A stretch of DNA of 64,000 bases from Pyrinomonadaceae bacterium MAG19_C2-C3 (GTDB lineage: Bacteria > Acidobacteriota > Blastocatellia > Pyrinomonadales > Pyrinomonadaceae): contig JANDLT010000018.1 in NCBI GenBank assembly GCA_024330265.1, positions 1 to 64,000 of the forward strand, written 5' to 3'. The position numbers and the translations under genes are program-made. The notes under the pieces were generated by a model. It made no database searches. It was not told the DNA's origin and was given only the letters and a program-made list of their open reading frames with translations. Of the stretch, positions 7,904 through 15,869 are shown one piece after another; the first letter of the stretch is position 1, and the number at the start of each line of letters is the position of its first letter.

Positions 7904-8674
7904 ACTATAGATGTTCATCGGGCGCGTCAATAAAGCAACGGGGTCGGGGACGTTTAGGGCTTCGCGGACGAGGTAGGGTTCACCTGCGGCGACGCCGATG
8001 AGCGAGCCGTAATAGCGTGCGCGGATTTCGATTTCGTTGAGGAATGTTTCGGCACTGATGCGCGTCGCGGGTTCTATTGAATCGGGACTGAAGAACTGTG
8101 AACTGTGGGCGCGTATCGAGTTCATCTTGCCTTCGAGGTGTTCGGAGATGTCAATGATGAACGACGGAACGGTGAGGCGCGAGTGAATCGAATAGGCGAC
8201 GACGGGGACTTTCATCGCCGAACCGTCAAGGCGTTTATTCGAGCCTTCATCATAGCGGCGCATACTTGAGAGGCGCGCGGCTTGGCGCACGATGTTGGAA
8301 ACGGCGGCGTGGTCGGGATGCGGGTCGTCCCAGTGATGCGTGAGTAGAATTTTCGGTTCGTGGGCGCGAAGGAAACGAACAAGGCGAGTGCGGGCTTCTT
8401 CCGTCGCGTGGACGTGTCCGTCAGGCAAGCCCAAGTTTTCGCGTACATCGAGTTTAAGAATTGCGGCGGCGAGGCGCGATTCTTCGGCGCGTCCTTCGAC
8501 CGTGCCGCGCGTTCCCATTTCGCCGCGTGTCATGTCGAGAACTCCCGTGCGATAGCCTTGCGCTTTGAGTTTAAGAAGCGTTCCGGCGGCGATGAGTTCC
8601 GCATCGTCGGGGTGCGTGAAGATGGCGAGAGCGTCCAGAGGTTGCGCGGGTTTGTCGTCAGGCATATTCGGCAT
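7901..8674 (-). CDS. bshB1: Bacillithiol biosynthesis deacetylase (GlcNAc-malate deacetylase)
   Basis: This LmbE-like zinc deacetylase removes the acetyl group from GlcNAc-malate, step 2 of bacillithiol synthesis. Family features in the 257 residues are the zinc motif THPDDAE near residue 15, MTRGEMGTRGT near 46, RENLGLPDGHV near 75 and a second metal/histidine segment HHWDDPHPDHAAV. The C-terminal GEPYLVREALNVPDPVALL is typical of BshB1. The frame is open further upstream, but that extension is encoded by the dispersed repeat at 8783-8942, so I take ATG 8674 (8665 is also possible). It converges on nfu. Confidence 0.92.
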   Translation of the reverse strand: MPNMPDDKPAQPLDALAIFTHPDDAELIAAGTLLKLKAQGYRTGVLDMTRGEMGTRGTVEGRAEESRLAAAILKLDVRENLGLPDGHVHATEEARTRLVRFLRAHEPKILLTHHWDDPHPDHAAVSNIVRQAARLSSMRRYDEGSNKRLDGSAMKVPVVAYSIHSRLTVPSFIIDISEHLEGKMNSIRAHSSQFFSPDSIEPATRISAETFLNEIEIRARYYGSLIGVAAGEPYLVREALNVPDPVALLTRPMNIYS

Positions 8675-8782
8675 AATGCGTGTAAGTCGGCGTATAAATT
8701 GAATGTAAATTGAAATGTGCGGCAAAAGATTTAGCTTGAACCACGCATCACGGTCAAGCGATGATAACCTTGAAATTTGGGT

Positions 8783-8942
8783 TAGTGGCACGAAGCGTGG
8801 GTGAAGGCGCGTGATCTTTGCTTTGTGGTTCTTGGCGTCTTCACTTTGCGCTCCTTTGCGATACACGAAGAAGTAACGCCAAGGAGCGCAAAGATGGGAG
8901 ACGCAAAGGAGCGCAAAGATTCTCCCGCCTTTGAGCCACTAC
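8783..8942. repeat. Dispersed AAGGAGCGCAAAG repeat, copy A
   Basis: This segment is homologous to 15536-15667. Shared blocks include GTGAAGGCGCGT, GGTTCTTGGCGTCTTC, ACACGAAGAAGTAACG and TCTCCCGCCTTTGAGCCA. It contains inverted words such as GCGCTCCTTTGCG with AAGGAGCGCAAAG, so transcripts would fold. It lies between divergent bshB1 and the lipid-kinase gene and accounts for most of the 8675-8978 gap. An extra 24 bases reiterating the same word distinguish it from copy B. Confidence 0.85.
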
Positions 8943-8978
8943 TGAAATTTGAACGACTCTCCAACACGAGGAACACAA

Positions 8979-9893
8979 ATGAAATCGCGTTTAATCGTCA
9001 ACCCCGTTTCCGGGACGGATGCCGCACCGGATTTTTTGCAAACTATCAATGAGCGTTTGCGCGCGGACATCGGTGAGATGGACATCGTGATGACGACGGC
9101 GGCGGGCGACGCGCGGGCGGCGGGCGAGAGCGCGGCGCGTGAAGGCTACGCGCGTTTGTACGTCGCGGGCGGCGACGGTACGTTGAACGAAGTCTTAAAC
9201 GGCGTCGCTTCGGTTGAGGGCGGATTAGAGCAGATGACGTTCGGATTGATTCCTCTGGGGACGGGAAACGATTTCGCCGACGCGCTCGGATTGCCTGAAG
9301 ATGTCGAAGCGGCACTCGATATTTTACTCGCAGAGCGCACGATTCAAGTTGATGTCGGGCGGCTCAACGAAAGTTATTTTATCAACGTCTCGGCGGGCGG
9401 TTTCATCGCGGAAGTCTCGGATGCGGTCAATCCCGAACTGAAAAGCATCGCCGGAAAACTCGCGTATCTCGTCGGCGGGGCGCAGGTTTTACTTGAATAT
9501 GAAGCCGTGCCGACGCATGTGCGTGAAGACGGCGGAGCGGGTGAAGAACAGTTCGACATGCAGATGTTCGCGGTGTGCAATTCGCGCATGATTGGCGGCG
9601 GGCGATTGATTGCGCCGCACGCCGTGATTGATGACGGAGCGTTCGATGTGTGTATCGTGCGTGCGATGCCGATGTTGGAATTCATCAGCTTACTGACGCG
9701 CGTTTCATCCGGCGACCACGTTGAAGACGAGCGTGTCCGGTATTTCCAAGCGCGAGAGTTGGAGATGCACTTTGGGCGAGAAATTAAAGTCAATACGGAC
9801 GGCGAAGTTCTGACGACGGATGTTTGTCGCTATGCGTTGCTGCCGCGTGCGGCGCGTTTCATCGCGGGCGAAGCACCTTTTGCCGGACAGTGA
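8979..9893 (+). CDS. YegS/DgkB-like diacylglycerol (lipid) kinase family protein
   Basis: The 304-residue protein has the DAGK catalytic fold, which phosphorylates lipid hydroxyls such as diacylglycerol using ATP. Motifs in order are the N-terminal RLIVNPVSG, the nucleotide-binding VAGGDGTLNEVLNGV near residue 64, and LGTGNDFADALG near 92. A C-terminal half ending in the family-type HFGREIKVNTDGEV follows. The start ATG at 8979 is preceded by GAGGAA at good spacing; an upstream TTG in frame at 8949 is less likely. The gene is monocistronic, divergent from bshB1, with repeat copy A in its upstream region. Confidence 0.88.
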   Translation: MKSRLIVNPVSGTDAAPDFLQTINERLRADIGEMDIVMTTAAGDARAAGESAAREGYARLYVAGGDGTLNEVLNGVASVEGGLEQMTFGLIPLGTGNDFADALGLPEDVEAALDILLAERTIQVDVGRLNESYFINVSAGGFIAEVSDAVNPELKSIAGKLAYLVGGAQVLLEYEAVPTHVREDGGAGEEQFDMQMFAVCNSRMIGGGRLIAPHAVIDDGAFDVCIVRAMPMLEFISLLTRVSSGDHVEDERVRYFQARELEMHFGREIKVNTDGEVLTTDVCRYALLPRAARFIAGEAPFAGQ

Positions 9894-10178
9894 TTGAAAG
9901 CGTACCGAACACAAACCCGATGTGATTCATCATGGCTGTACCGTTCTTGTGCTATGAGTTTGCGGTGCGCGTATCTTTTCGCAACAAGCAAAAAATGTGC
10001 ATCGCGGTTATCTGCGGTTTATTGCTTTGCTTTTCGCATCCGGTTTGACTATCGCGTAGTCGGCACATGTTTTGCTTCTTGGCTTCGGGTTAGAACAACA
10101 AACAAACAATTATCGTGCGTGTCGTCCGGCTAAATGATTTTACGGCGACGCGCCACTTTGACGAAGGAGATTAAAACA

Positions 10179-10616
10179 ATGTCACAGAATAGAGATAGAG
10201 ACGACGCGGTGAGAACCACTGGCGGTGCGGGAACGGGTGCAACGGATGCCGGTACGACGCGCGACACGACACGCGACGCGACACAGGGCATGACGACAAC
10301 GCCGCCCACCACCAGAGCATCGGGCGGTGCAGCGAGTGCGACTGCTCAAACTCAAGACCTTGCGGCGCGCGCCAAAGACCAAGCTCAAGTTTATGGTCAA
10401 AAGGCAACGGACGCGGCGCAACAAGCAAAAGACTACATTACCGATAAGGCTTCGATGGTTGGCGACAAATTGAAAGATTTGCAGAACACGGATGTGCGTC
10501 AAGTCGCGGAAGACGCGAAGCAGTACGCGCGTCAGAATCCCGGACAGGCATTGTTGGTTTCGGCAGCGGCGGGCTTCCTACTCGGCATCTTGCTTCGTGG
10601 CGGAAAGCGTCGCTAG
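10179..10616 (+). CDS. ElaB/YqjD-like membrane-anchored stress protein
   Basis: The 145-residue protein has a hydrophilic Ala/Thr/Asp-rich N-terminus and an amphipathic helical middle (about 55-115). One C-terminal transmembrane helix ends GFLLGILLRGGKRR, preceded by YARQNPGQALLVSAAAG. This layout matches the DUF883/ElaB-YqjD group, inner-membrane proteins that in enterobacteria are stress-induced and ribosome-associated. The ATG is supported by GAAGGAGA 9 bases upstream. It heads a run with the YqjE-like and DUF3618-like genes, the same type of trio seen as yqjCDE in other bacteria. The 9894-10178 upstream region holds no other gene I can support. Confidence 0.72.
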   Translation: MSQNRDRDDAVRTTGGAGTGATDAGTTRDTTRDATQGMTTTPPTTRASGGAASATAQTQDLAARAKDQAQVYGQKATDAAQQAKDYITDKASMVGDKLKDLQNTDVRQVAEDAKQYARQNPGQALLVSAAAGFLLGILLRGGKRR

Positions 10617-10749
10617 AAACCTGACGCTTCTGCTTTTCGCGTAGACCAAAACGAGTGTGCGATTGTCTGGATTCAGTTTTTAAGTTTCGATATTTCTAAG
10701 CCTCAAACGGCAATCGCGCACTTCGTTAGTACAAGAGGAAATCATAAAC

Positions 10750-10785
10750 ATGAGAACCAGAGGGGAAGACCGATGGCAGACTTAG
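10750..10785 (+). CDS. Candidate 11-codon leader peptide overlapping the holin-like gene start
   Basis: ATG AGA ACC AGA and onward encodes MRTRGEDRWQT, preceded by AGAGGAAATC at plausible spacing. It ends with a TAG 13 bases inside the next gene, in another frame. It could couple translation to the downstream start by termination-reinitiation, but it may be chance. Confidence 0.25.
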   Translation: MRTRGEDRWQT

Positions 10786-11231
10786 AAACAACAGGCTACG
10801 CACCCGTCGCGCATACTCAATCTGACATCGAGGCATTGCCGACGCTCATCGGAAAGTTGGGCGACGATACGATGCGCCTGCTTGACGCGAAACTCGGCTT
10901 GCTCAAAGTCGAAGCCGGAGAAGACGCGAAGTTTTACGGTACTAACGCGGCGTTCATCGCTGTTGGCGGAGTCATCGCGGCGATTGGTTTTGCACTTGTC
11001 AACGTCGCGGTCGCGCTTTTTATTTCATCATTTTTCGATAGCGATAGTTTTAGTCCGCCTGTCAGATATGCCCTCGGCTTTATCATTACCGGGGTTCTGT
11101 ATCTTGTCATCGGCGGCATCGTTGTTATTATATTCAAAAATCGCATGACGGCGCGTTCGCCCGTGCCGAACCGCAGCGTCGAGGAAATCAGAAAGGACAA
11201 GCAATGGCTGAAGAACGAAACACAGGGCTAA
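10773..11231 (+). CDS. Holin-X/YqjE-like membrane protein
   Basis: The 152-residue protein has an N-terminal cytoplasmic helix (ALPTLIGKLGDDTMRLLDAKLGLLKVE, about 23-50). Two transmembrane helices with a short loop follow (about 64-90 and 103-128), then a charged tail. This is the pattern of the phage-holin superfamily III / YqjE group, which is chromosomal and not a phage lysis marker. GGGGAAG precedes the ATG. Its last 28 bases overlap the next gene, so they are co-translated. The function is unknown; the neighbours suggest envelope stress. Confidence 0.72.
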   Translation: MADLETTGYAPVAHTQSDIEALPTLIGKLGDDTMRLLDAKLGLLKVEAGEDAKFYGTNAAFIAVGGVIAAIGFALVNVAVALFISSFFDSDSFSPPVRYALGFIITGVLYLVIGGIVVIIFKNRMTARSPVPNRSVEEIRKDKQWLKNETQG

Positions 11232-12037
11232 CCACAAACAGCGGCGGGACTGCCCCGACCCGCGCCAGCGAAGCAAACACTTCCGAAACCGTGACCGTTG
11301 ACACGGAAGAAACCAAAGAAGATTTGCAACGCCGCATGGACGAAGCGCGCGAATCAATTTCGCAAACGGTGTCTGAAATCAAAGACACCGTGACCACTCA
11401 ATACAACACTGTGCGCGAAACTATCAATGATTCGCTTGATTGGCGCGAACAGTTCAGGCGTCGCCCCGTGCCGTTCAGTCTTGGTGCGCTCGGTGTCGGC
11501 TTGCTCGTCGGATACAGTCTCGGCGGCGTCTTCAAAGGCGGCAGCGATGACTATTATGATTACGACGAAGACGAGACAAGCTATGAATATGACGACACAG
11601 ACTACTCGGACGATTACACGCCGACAATGGCGGCTCGTGGAGTACGCAAAGTTTCCAGTCCGGCGGTGACGGCTTCGTCGTATAGTTACGACGACAGTTC
11701 GGCAGATGCGGAAGCGAATGAACCCGCAGGTCCCGGAATCTTTGAACGGTTCAAAGGCACACAGGCTTACGATAAGTTGACTAATGAAGTGGGTACGATT
11801 GGCAATCGTCTGGTGGACGAACTTTCGCACACCGCGCAAGCCGTTGTGTTGCCGATGCTGCTTGGCAAAGTCAAAGATTTAATCGGCATAGATTTAGGTA
11901 CGCAACGTCAAGTAGCGGAGCGTAGCAAGCTTGAACAACAATCAAGCAGCGCGCAGAGCGAAGCCGTTAAAGCCGAAGGCAAACAGCAGACCGAACATGC
12001 CAAGAAGCAGGAGAACGCCGCATCGACGACGAGTTAA
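11204..12037 (+). CDS. DUF3618-like membrane protein with acidic Tyr/Asp-rich segment
   Basis: The 277-residue protein has an N-terminal coiled region (DLQRRMDEARESISQTVSEIKDT, about 42-64) resembling DUF3618. A stretch of paired basic residues comes before a single transmembrane helix VPFSLGALGVGLLVGYSLGG near 86-106. An unusual acidic Tyr/Asp tract follows (about 112-143), and the C-terminus is Gln/Ala/Glu-rich and probably disordered. The start ATG overlaps the preceding gene and has AAAGGA upstream. It is the last gene of the three-gene membrane operon and is followed by a strong hairpin at 12073. The molecular role is not known. Confidence 0.65.
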   Translation: MAEERNTGLTTNSGGTAPTRASEANTSETVTVDTEETKEDLQRRMDEARESISQTVSEIKDTVTTQYNTVRETINDSLDWREQFRRRPVPFSLGALGVGLLVGYSLGGVFKGGSDDYYDYDEDETSYEYDDTDYSDDYTPTMAARGVRKVSSPAVTASSYSYDDSSADAEANEPAGPGIFERFKGTQAYDKLTNEVGTIGNRLVDELSHTAQAVVLPMLLGKVKDLIGIDLGTQRQVAERSKLEQQSSSAQSEAVKAEGKQQTEHAKKQENAASTTS

Positions 12038-12072
12038 ATTCACCGACGCGGAATAAGATTTTTCGCAAGCTA

Positions 12073-12128
12073 AAATCAAGAACGGTGGCGAGTCTTTTAA
12101 CCAAGAGACTCGCCACCGTTCTTGATTT
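12073..12128. terminator. 23-bp perfect hairpin ending the membrane-protein operon
   Basis: Arms 12073-12095 and 12106-12128 pair perfectly around a 10-base loop. The stem begins and ends with A/T runs (AAATC and GATTT), giving a short U-rich tail on the plus strand. It is placed 35 bases after the operon's last stop codon. Confidence 0.8.
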
Positions 12129-12215
12129 GTAGAGTCGCAAAACCGATTTCCGTCCCTAAACGGTTTGCGCGGGGTTGGACTTATCACGAAAGTTTGTGCT
12201 AGTTTCTTTTTCGTG

Positions 12216-12262
12216 ACAAGCGAACGATTGCACCAAGCAATGAGTTCGCTTGTTTTATTTTG
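12216..12262 (+). terminator. Intrinsic terminator in the leader of the 3D-domain gene
   Basis: ACAAGCGAAC pairs with GTTCGCTTGT, and ATTGC with GCAAT, across a small internal loop; TTTATTTTGT follows at once. It lies after the operon terminator at 12073 and 180 bases before the next gene's start. It is therefore likely to act on a transcript initiated in between, as an attenuator. A further hairpin precedes it (CGCAAA...TTTGCG, about 12136-12172). No known riboswitch consensus was recognised. Confidence 0.6.
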
Positions 12263-12443
12263 TATGTTTTCGGTAACGGCATCCAAGTAACCCCCAAACT
12301 TGGCTACTCCGGTTGACCAGCGTCGCGTCGTCAGTCAGCCTCTCCTAGAGCCGGAGGATGAACTTTCAACTTCTCACGCGAGAAGCGAAAAGGTTCGCGT
12401 GTCGCTTGCCGAAACTTTAGACATAACTTCGGAGGGAAGTTTA

Positions 12444-12944
12444 TTGAAGACGAATGCTTTAATAGGACGTAGCATGGCTGTTGTCCTGACACTTACATTT
12501 TCATTTCTAACATTCAACGCTGCCGCCTCACTAAGAAGTGATTCACCCGGCGCACAGCGTCAAGCAAAATCCCCGACCAAGAAAGAAACCCCCACAGAAG
12601 CGGCTTCCGAAAAAGAAGCGGCTTCCGAGAAGCCACAATCCTTCACCGCGACGGCTTATGCCCTGCGCGGGCGCACGGCAAGCGGAACTCATACCCGACG
12701 CGGCATCATCGCCGCCGACCGTCGCGTGTTGCCGATGGGAACTCGCGTTCGGGTTGACGCTGGAAACGGGCATAGCGGCGAATACGTCGTTGCCGATACG
12801 GGCGGAGCAATTAAGGGGCGCAAGATTGACATCTGGGTTCCTTCAAACGGTGAAGCGATGCGTTTCGGCAAACGTCAAATTAAGCTTACCGTGATGAGCT
12901 ACCCGCGCAAGAAAGCCGCTCCCGCCGCGCGTCGCAAACGCTAA
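12444..12944 (+). CDS. Secreted 3D-domain (double-psi beta-barrel) protein
   Basis: I place the start at a TTG (12444) because GGAGGG lies 7 bases upstream. The frame is open to 12300, but that region looks like untranslated leader. The 166-residue product has a signal peptide (VVLTLTFSFLTFNAAAS), a Lys/Glu/Ala-rich linker and a C-terminal 3D domain. That domain includes FTATAYALRGRTASGTHTRRG, IIAADRRVLPMGTRVRV, the signature VADTGGAIKGRKIDIWV, and a basic tail. 3D domains occur in lytic transglycosylase-like RlpA/MltA and Rpf-type proteins. The three aspartates of the name-giving motif are largely present, suggesting cell-wall cleavage or binding in the envelope. Confidence 0.8.
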   Translation: MKTNALIGRSMAVVLTLTFSFLTFNAAASLRSDSPGAQRQAKSPTKKETPTEAASEKEAASEKPQSFTATAYALRGRTASGTHTRRGIIAADRRVLPMGTRVRVDAGNGHSGEYVVADTGGAIKGRKIDIWVPSNGEAMRFGKRQIKLTVMSYPRKKAAPAARRKR

Positions 12945-13007
12945 ACGGTGAAAATCAAATTGGATAATCTCCGACTTGTAATTTAATTTTTCAAACTCAA
13001 TCTCGAC

Positions 13008-13044
13008 GAGTCGCGGCTTATAAATGTAAGCCGCGACTCTTTTT
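13008..13044 (+). terminator. Intrinsic terminator after the 3D-domain gene
   Basis: GAGTCGCGGCTTA (13008-13020) and its exact complement (13027-13039) form a 13-bp stem with a 6-base loop, followed by TTTTT. This is a textbook Rho-independent terminator. Confidence 0.92.
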
Positions 13045-13161
13045 GTTTCCCGTGCGCCGGGTTGCCGCCTGTCGGCGGCAGCGGTTAAGATTAACTGCCA
13101 AAAGCAATTCAATTTAATTCGTCCTCTGCTCATCGCGTTCAAGGCGCGTGCCGGAAAACTC

Positions 13162-14382
13162 GTGAACTTTATCATCTTTAATCTGCTCGTCATCACGGCA
13201 TGGCTGACGCTCGTTCTGTGGTGCGGCGGAGCGTGGCTGACGTGGCGCGGCATACGGCGGCAACGCGAACTCGGCGTTATCGAAAACCCTACGCTCAAAG
13301 ATGCGGTCGCGCCACTGGTTTCGATTCTCGTTCCGGCGCGCAATGAAGCGAATCGCACGCTTGAAAATTCCATTGCTTCGATGCTCGCGCAGGATTACGA
13401 AAACTACGAAGTCATCGTCACTAATGACCGTTCGATTGATGCGACCGGAGAAATTTTGCACCGCCTCGCCCGCCGTGATGCGCGTCTTAAAATCATTGAC
13501 GGAAAAGACTTACCCGCCGGATGGCTCGGCAAGCCGCACGCGATGAATCAGGCTTTTGAAGTTGCGCGCGGTTCGTGGATTTTGGCGACCGACGCCGACA
13601 TGTTATTTGACGGGCGGGCGTTAAGCACGACACTCTTTCATGCCCAAACGAACGGTTACGATGCTTTGACGTTGTTGCCGCGCGTCGAGTGTGTGACGTT
13701 TTGGGAGCGTGTGTTTATGCCGACGTTCGGTTGGTTTATGTTGTTGGCGCGTCCTCTTGAGCGTGTCAATGACGGGACGAAAGCGGACGCGCTCGGTGTC
13801 GGCGGGTTCTTCTTGATACGGCGCGCGTGGGTTGAGCGCATCGGCGGGTGGCGTGCGGTGCGCGCCGAAGTCGCGGAAGATTTACGGCTCGCGGAAAAGT
13901 TGAAAGCGGCGGGAGCGCGTCTTCGTATTGAGTATGCGCCGCGTCTTGTGCGAACACAAATGCAGACCGACCTCGCGGAGATTTGGGAAGGCTTCACGAA
14001 AAATCTTTACGCCGGAACAAGGTTCTCGCTTGCCCGCGCCGTCTTTGGTGGGGCGGCGGTTTTCGTGTTCTCGGTTCTGCCAAGCATCGTCGCGGTCGTG
14101 TGTTTTGTGACGTGGATGTTTTCTAATTCGAGTGCGCGGTGGATGATGATGTTGGGCGTACCGCTCGCGTTGGTGTGGGCGGTACAGGCTTTGACGTTCG
14201 GGTTTGTGTATAAACAAATCGGGTTGCCGCTCCGGTTCGCGTGGCTCGTGCCGCTCGGACATTTGTTGTTCGTGATGATTCTTTTCAATTCCGCGTTTAG
14301 GATTGCGTTCGGTTCGGGCGTGATGTGGAAAGGGCGCGTGCTTTATCGGCGTGACGGCGTGCGCCCGCCGCGCGATGTTTGA
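13162..14382 (+). CDS. Membrane-bound family 2 glycosyltransferase
   Basis: The 406-residue protein has an N-terminal transmembrane helix (about 3-25) and a GT-A catalytic domain. The domain shows VSILVPARNEA near 55, a TNDRS/D motif near 91, DADMLFDG near 145 (metal-binding DxD) and an AEDLRLAEKLKAAG acceptor-side motif near 236. Two or three C-terminal transmembrane helices follow (about 293-390). This topology matches HpnB-like and carotenoid or lipid GT2 enzymes that transfer sugar from a nucleotide donor to a membrane lipid. The substrate cannot be read from sequence, and a carotenoid desaturase is 24 kb away. It starts at GTG 13162, and the plus-strand asparaginase follows 69 bases later. 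Confidence 0.82.
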   Translation: MNFIIFNLLVITAWLTLVLWCGGAWLTWRGIRRQRELGVIENPTLKDAVAPLVSILVPARNEANRTLENSIASMLAQDYENYEVIVTNDRSIDATGEILHRLARRDARLKIIDGKDLPAGWLGKPHAMNQAFEVARGSWILATDADMLFDGRALSTTLFHAQTNGYDALTLLPRVECVTFWERVFMPTFGWFMLLARPLERVNDGTKADALGVGGFFLIRRAWVERIGGWRAVRAEVAEDLRLAEKLKAAGARLRIEYAPRLVRTQMQTDLAEIWEGFTKNLYAGTRFSLARAVFGGAAVFVFSVLPSIVAVVCFVTWMFSNSSARWMMMLGVPLALVWAVQALTFGFVYKQIGLPLRFAWLVPLGHLLFVMILFNSAFRIAFGSGVMWKGRVLYRRDGVRPPRDV

Positions 14383-14451
14383 CGGTGATGATTATTTCAA
14401 GTTTGAAATTAAAACGATGAACGCTGATTTTGTACGGAGCGATTTACGAAG

Positions 14452-15552
14452 ATGGGTGAAAATTCAAACGCGGAGATTGATTCTCAAGTTATAAACCATA
14501 ACGCCACTGACGCCGTGTCGTTGGTTGAGGTGCGGCGCGGCACGATTGTCGAATCGCGGCATCGCGGGCATATCGCCGTCGTTGATGGGCAGGGCGAAAC
14601 GGTCGCCGCGCTCGGTGCGATTGAAACGGTGACTTATTTGCGTTCGTCGGCAAAGCCGTTTCAGGCTTTGCCGTTGATAACGAGCGGGGCGGCGGACGCT
14701 TTCAATTTTACCGAACGGGAAATCGCCGTCGCGTGCGGCTCGCATAGCGGCGAGACGATTCACACGCAAACCGTTCGGACGATGCTTGACCGCGCAAAGC
14801 TTTCATCGTCGCTTCTCAAGTGCGGGATACACGAACCGTTCGACCGCGAAGTCGCGCGTGGGCTGCGGCGCGATGGAGTGTCGCCCGACGTTCTGCAAAA
14901 TAATTGTTCCGGCAAACACACGGGAATGCTCGCCCTCGCGCTTAGATTGAACGCGCCAACGGATTCTTATGATGACCCTGAGCATCCCGTACAGATTGCG
15001 ATCAAGAAATGCGTCGCGCGCTTTGCGGACTTGGAAGCGAGTCGAATCGTCGTCGGTGTGGACGGGTGCGGCGTTCCGGTGTTCGGTATGTCCGTGCGGT
15101 GCATGGCGACGATGTACGCGCGGTTGATTTTACCGCCCGCCGATTTCGACGACGCGACGAGAACAGCCGCCGCCCGCATCGTTGCGGCGATGCGACGTTT
15201 CCCGGAAATGGTCGGCGGCACACGCGAACGACTCGACACGGAAATCATGCGCGCGACGGATGGGCGAGTAATTTCAAAAGTCGGGGCGGAAGGAGTTTAT
15301 ACGGCGGGCGTGATGCCGTCCGATGATTTCCCGCACGGGTTGGGCATCGCCCTCAAAATCGAAGACGGCGAAGACCGCCGCGCGCGTCCCGTCGTGGTCA
15401 TCGAAGTTCTAAGACAACTCGGTTTGTTAAGTGAAAAAGCACAAGCCGCGTTGATGCCGTATTCGCGCTTCGATGTTCGCAATCATCGCCGCGAAGTCGT
15501 CGGTGAAATCGTCCCGCGCTTTCATCTCGTCTGGGTAGTGGCTCAAGCATGA
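14452..15552 (+). CDS. Asparaginase (type II plant-unrelated family, PF06089)
   Basis: The 366-residue protein belongs to the asparaginase II family, which is distinct from E. coli AnsA/AnsB. Conserved blocks are VEVRRGTIVESRHRG near 26, TYLRSSAKPFQALPL near 62, ACGSHSGE near 95, QNNCSGKHTGMLA near 148 and the GVDGCGVPVF segment near 200. It should hydrolyse L-asparagine to aspartate and ammonia. GGAG lies upstream of the ATG. The last codons (from about 15536, WVVAQA-stop) fall within dispersed repeat copy B, so the repeat supplies the stop codon and final residues. Confidence 0.88.
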   Translation: MGENSNAEIDSQVINHNATDAVSLVEVRRGTIVESRHRGHIAVVDGQGETVAALGAIETVTYLRSSAKPFQALPLITSGAADAFNFTEREIAVACGSHSGETIHTQTVRTMLDRAKLSSSLLKCGIHEPFDREVARGLRRDGVSPDVLQNNCSGKHTGMLALALRLNAPTDSYDDPEHPVQIAIKKCVARFADLEASRIVVGVDGCGVPVFGMSVRCMATMYARLILPPADFDDATRTAAARIVAAMRRFPEMVGGTRERLDTEIMRATDGRVISKVGAEGVYTAGVMPSDDFPHGLGIALKIEDGEDRRARPVVVIEVLRQLGLLSEKAQAALMPYSRFDVRNHRREVVGEIVPRFHLVWVVAQA

Positions 15553-15667
15553 GTGAAGGCGCGTAATCTTTCCTTTGCGGTTCTTGGCGTCTTCTCTTTG
15601 CGGTTCTTTGCGGTACACGAAGAAGTAACGCAAAGGAGCGCAAAGATTCTCCCGCCTTTGAGCCATT
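15536..15667. repeat. Dispersed AAGGAGCGCAAAG repeat, copy B
   Basis: This is homologous to 8783-8942 in the same orientation. It starts inside the coding end of the asparaginase gene (GGGTAGTGGCTC versus GGGTTAGTGGCAC in copy A) and ends at TCTCCCGCCTTTGAGCCA. GCGGTTCTTTGCGG and CAAAGGAGCGCAAAG can pair. After it, 15668-15869 contains nothing I recognise. Confidence 0.85.
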
Positions 15668-15869
15668 ACCCTCGTCTGAATGTGGATGACGGTTATCAGT
15701 ACTCGATTGAACCGTTTCAGGGCAAGTGTACCTTTCAGGCGTTCTTCAATAATGCGTTTCGTTAATTTGAAACGGCTTTTCGCTTTCGCTTTAAGTCAAT
15801 CTAATTTGTACAAAACCCGCTTCGTTATTGCCTCTCACGCACTATTCTAGCTTCGCGCTCAACCATAAA

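Noticed and set aside
8675-8866. N-terminal extension of the BshB1 reading frame
   Set aside because: The extra 64 codons are encoded by the dispersed repeat and do not resemble BshB1; the family homology begins at the internal Met.
10773-11231. Holin-like protein taken as a prophage marker
   Set aside because: No other phage gene is nearby, and the YqjE-like group is chromosomal and linked to the ElaB/YqjD-type neighbour.
12358-12420. Twenty-codon frame with GGAGG in the 3D-gene leader
   Set aside because: The GGAGG touches the ATG directly, which is too close for initiation.
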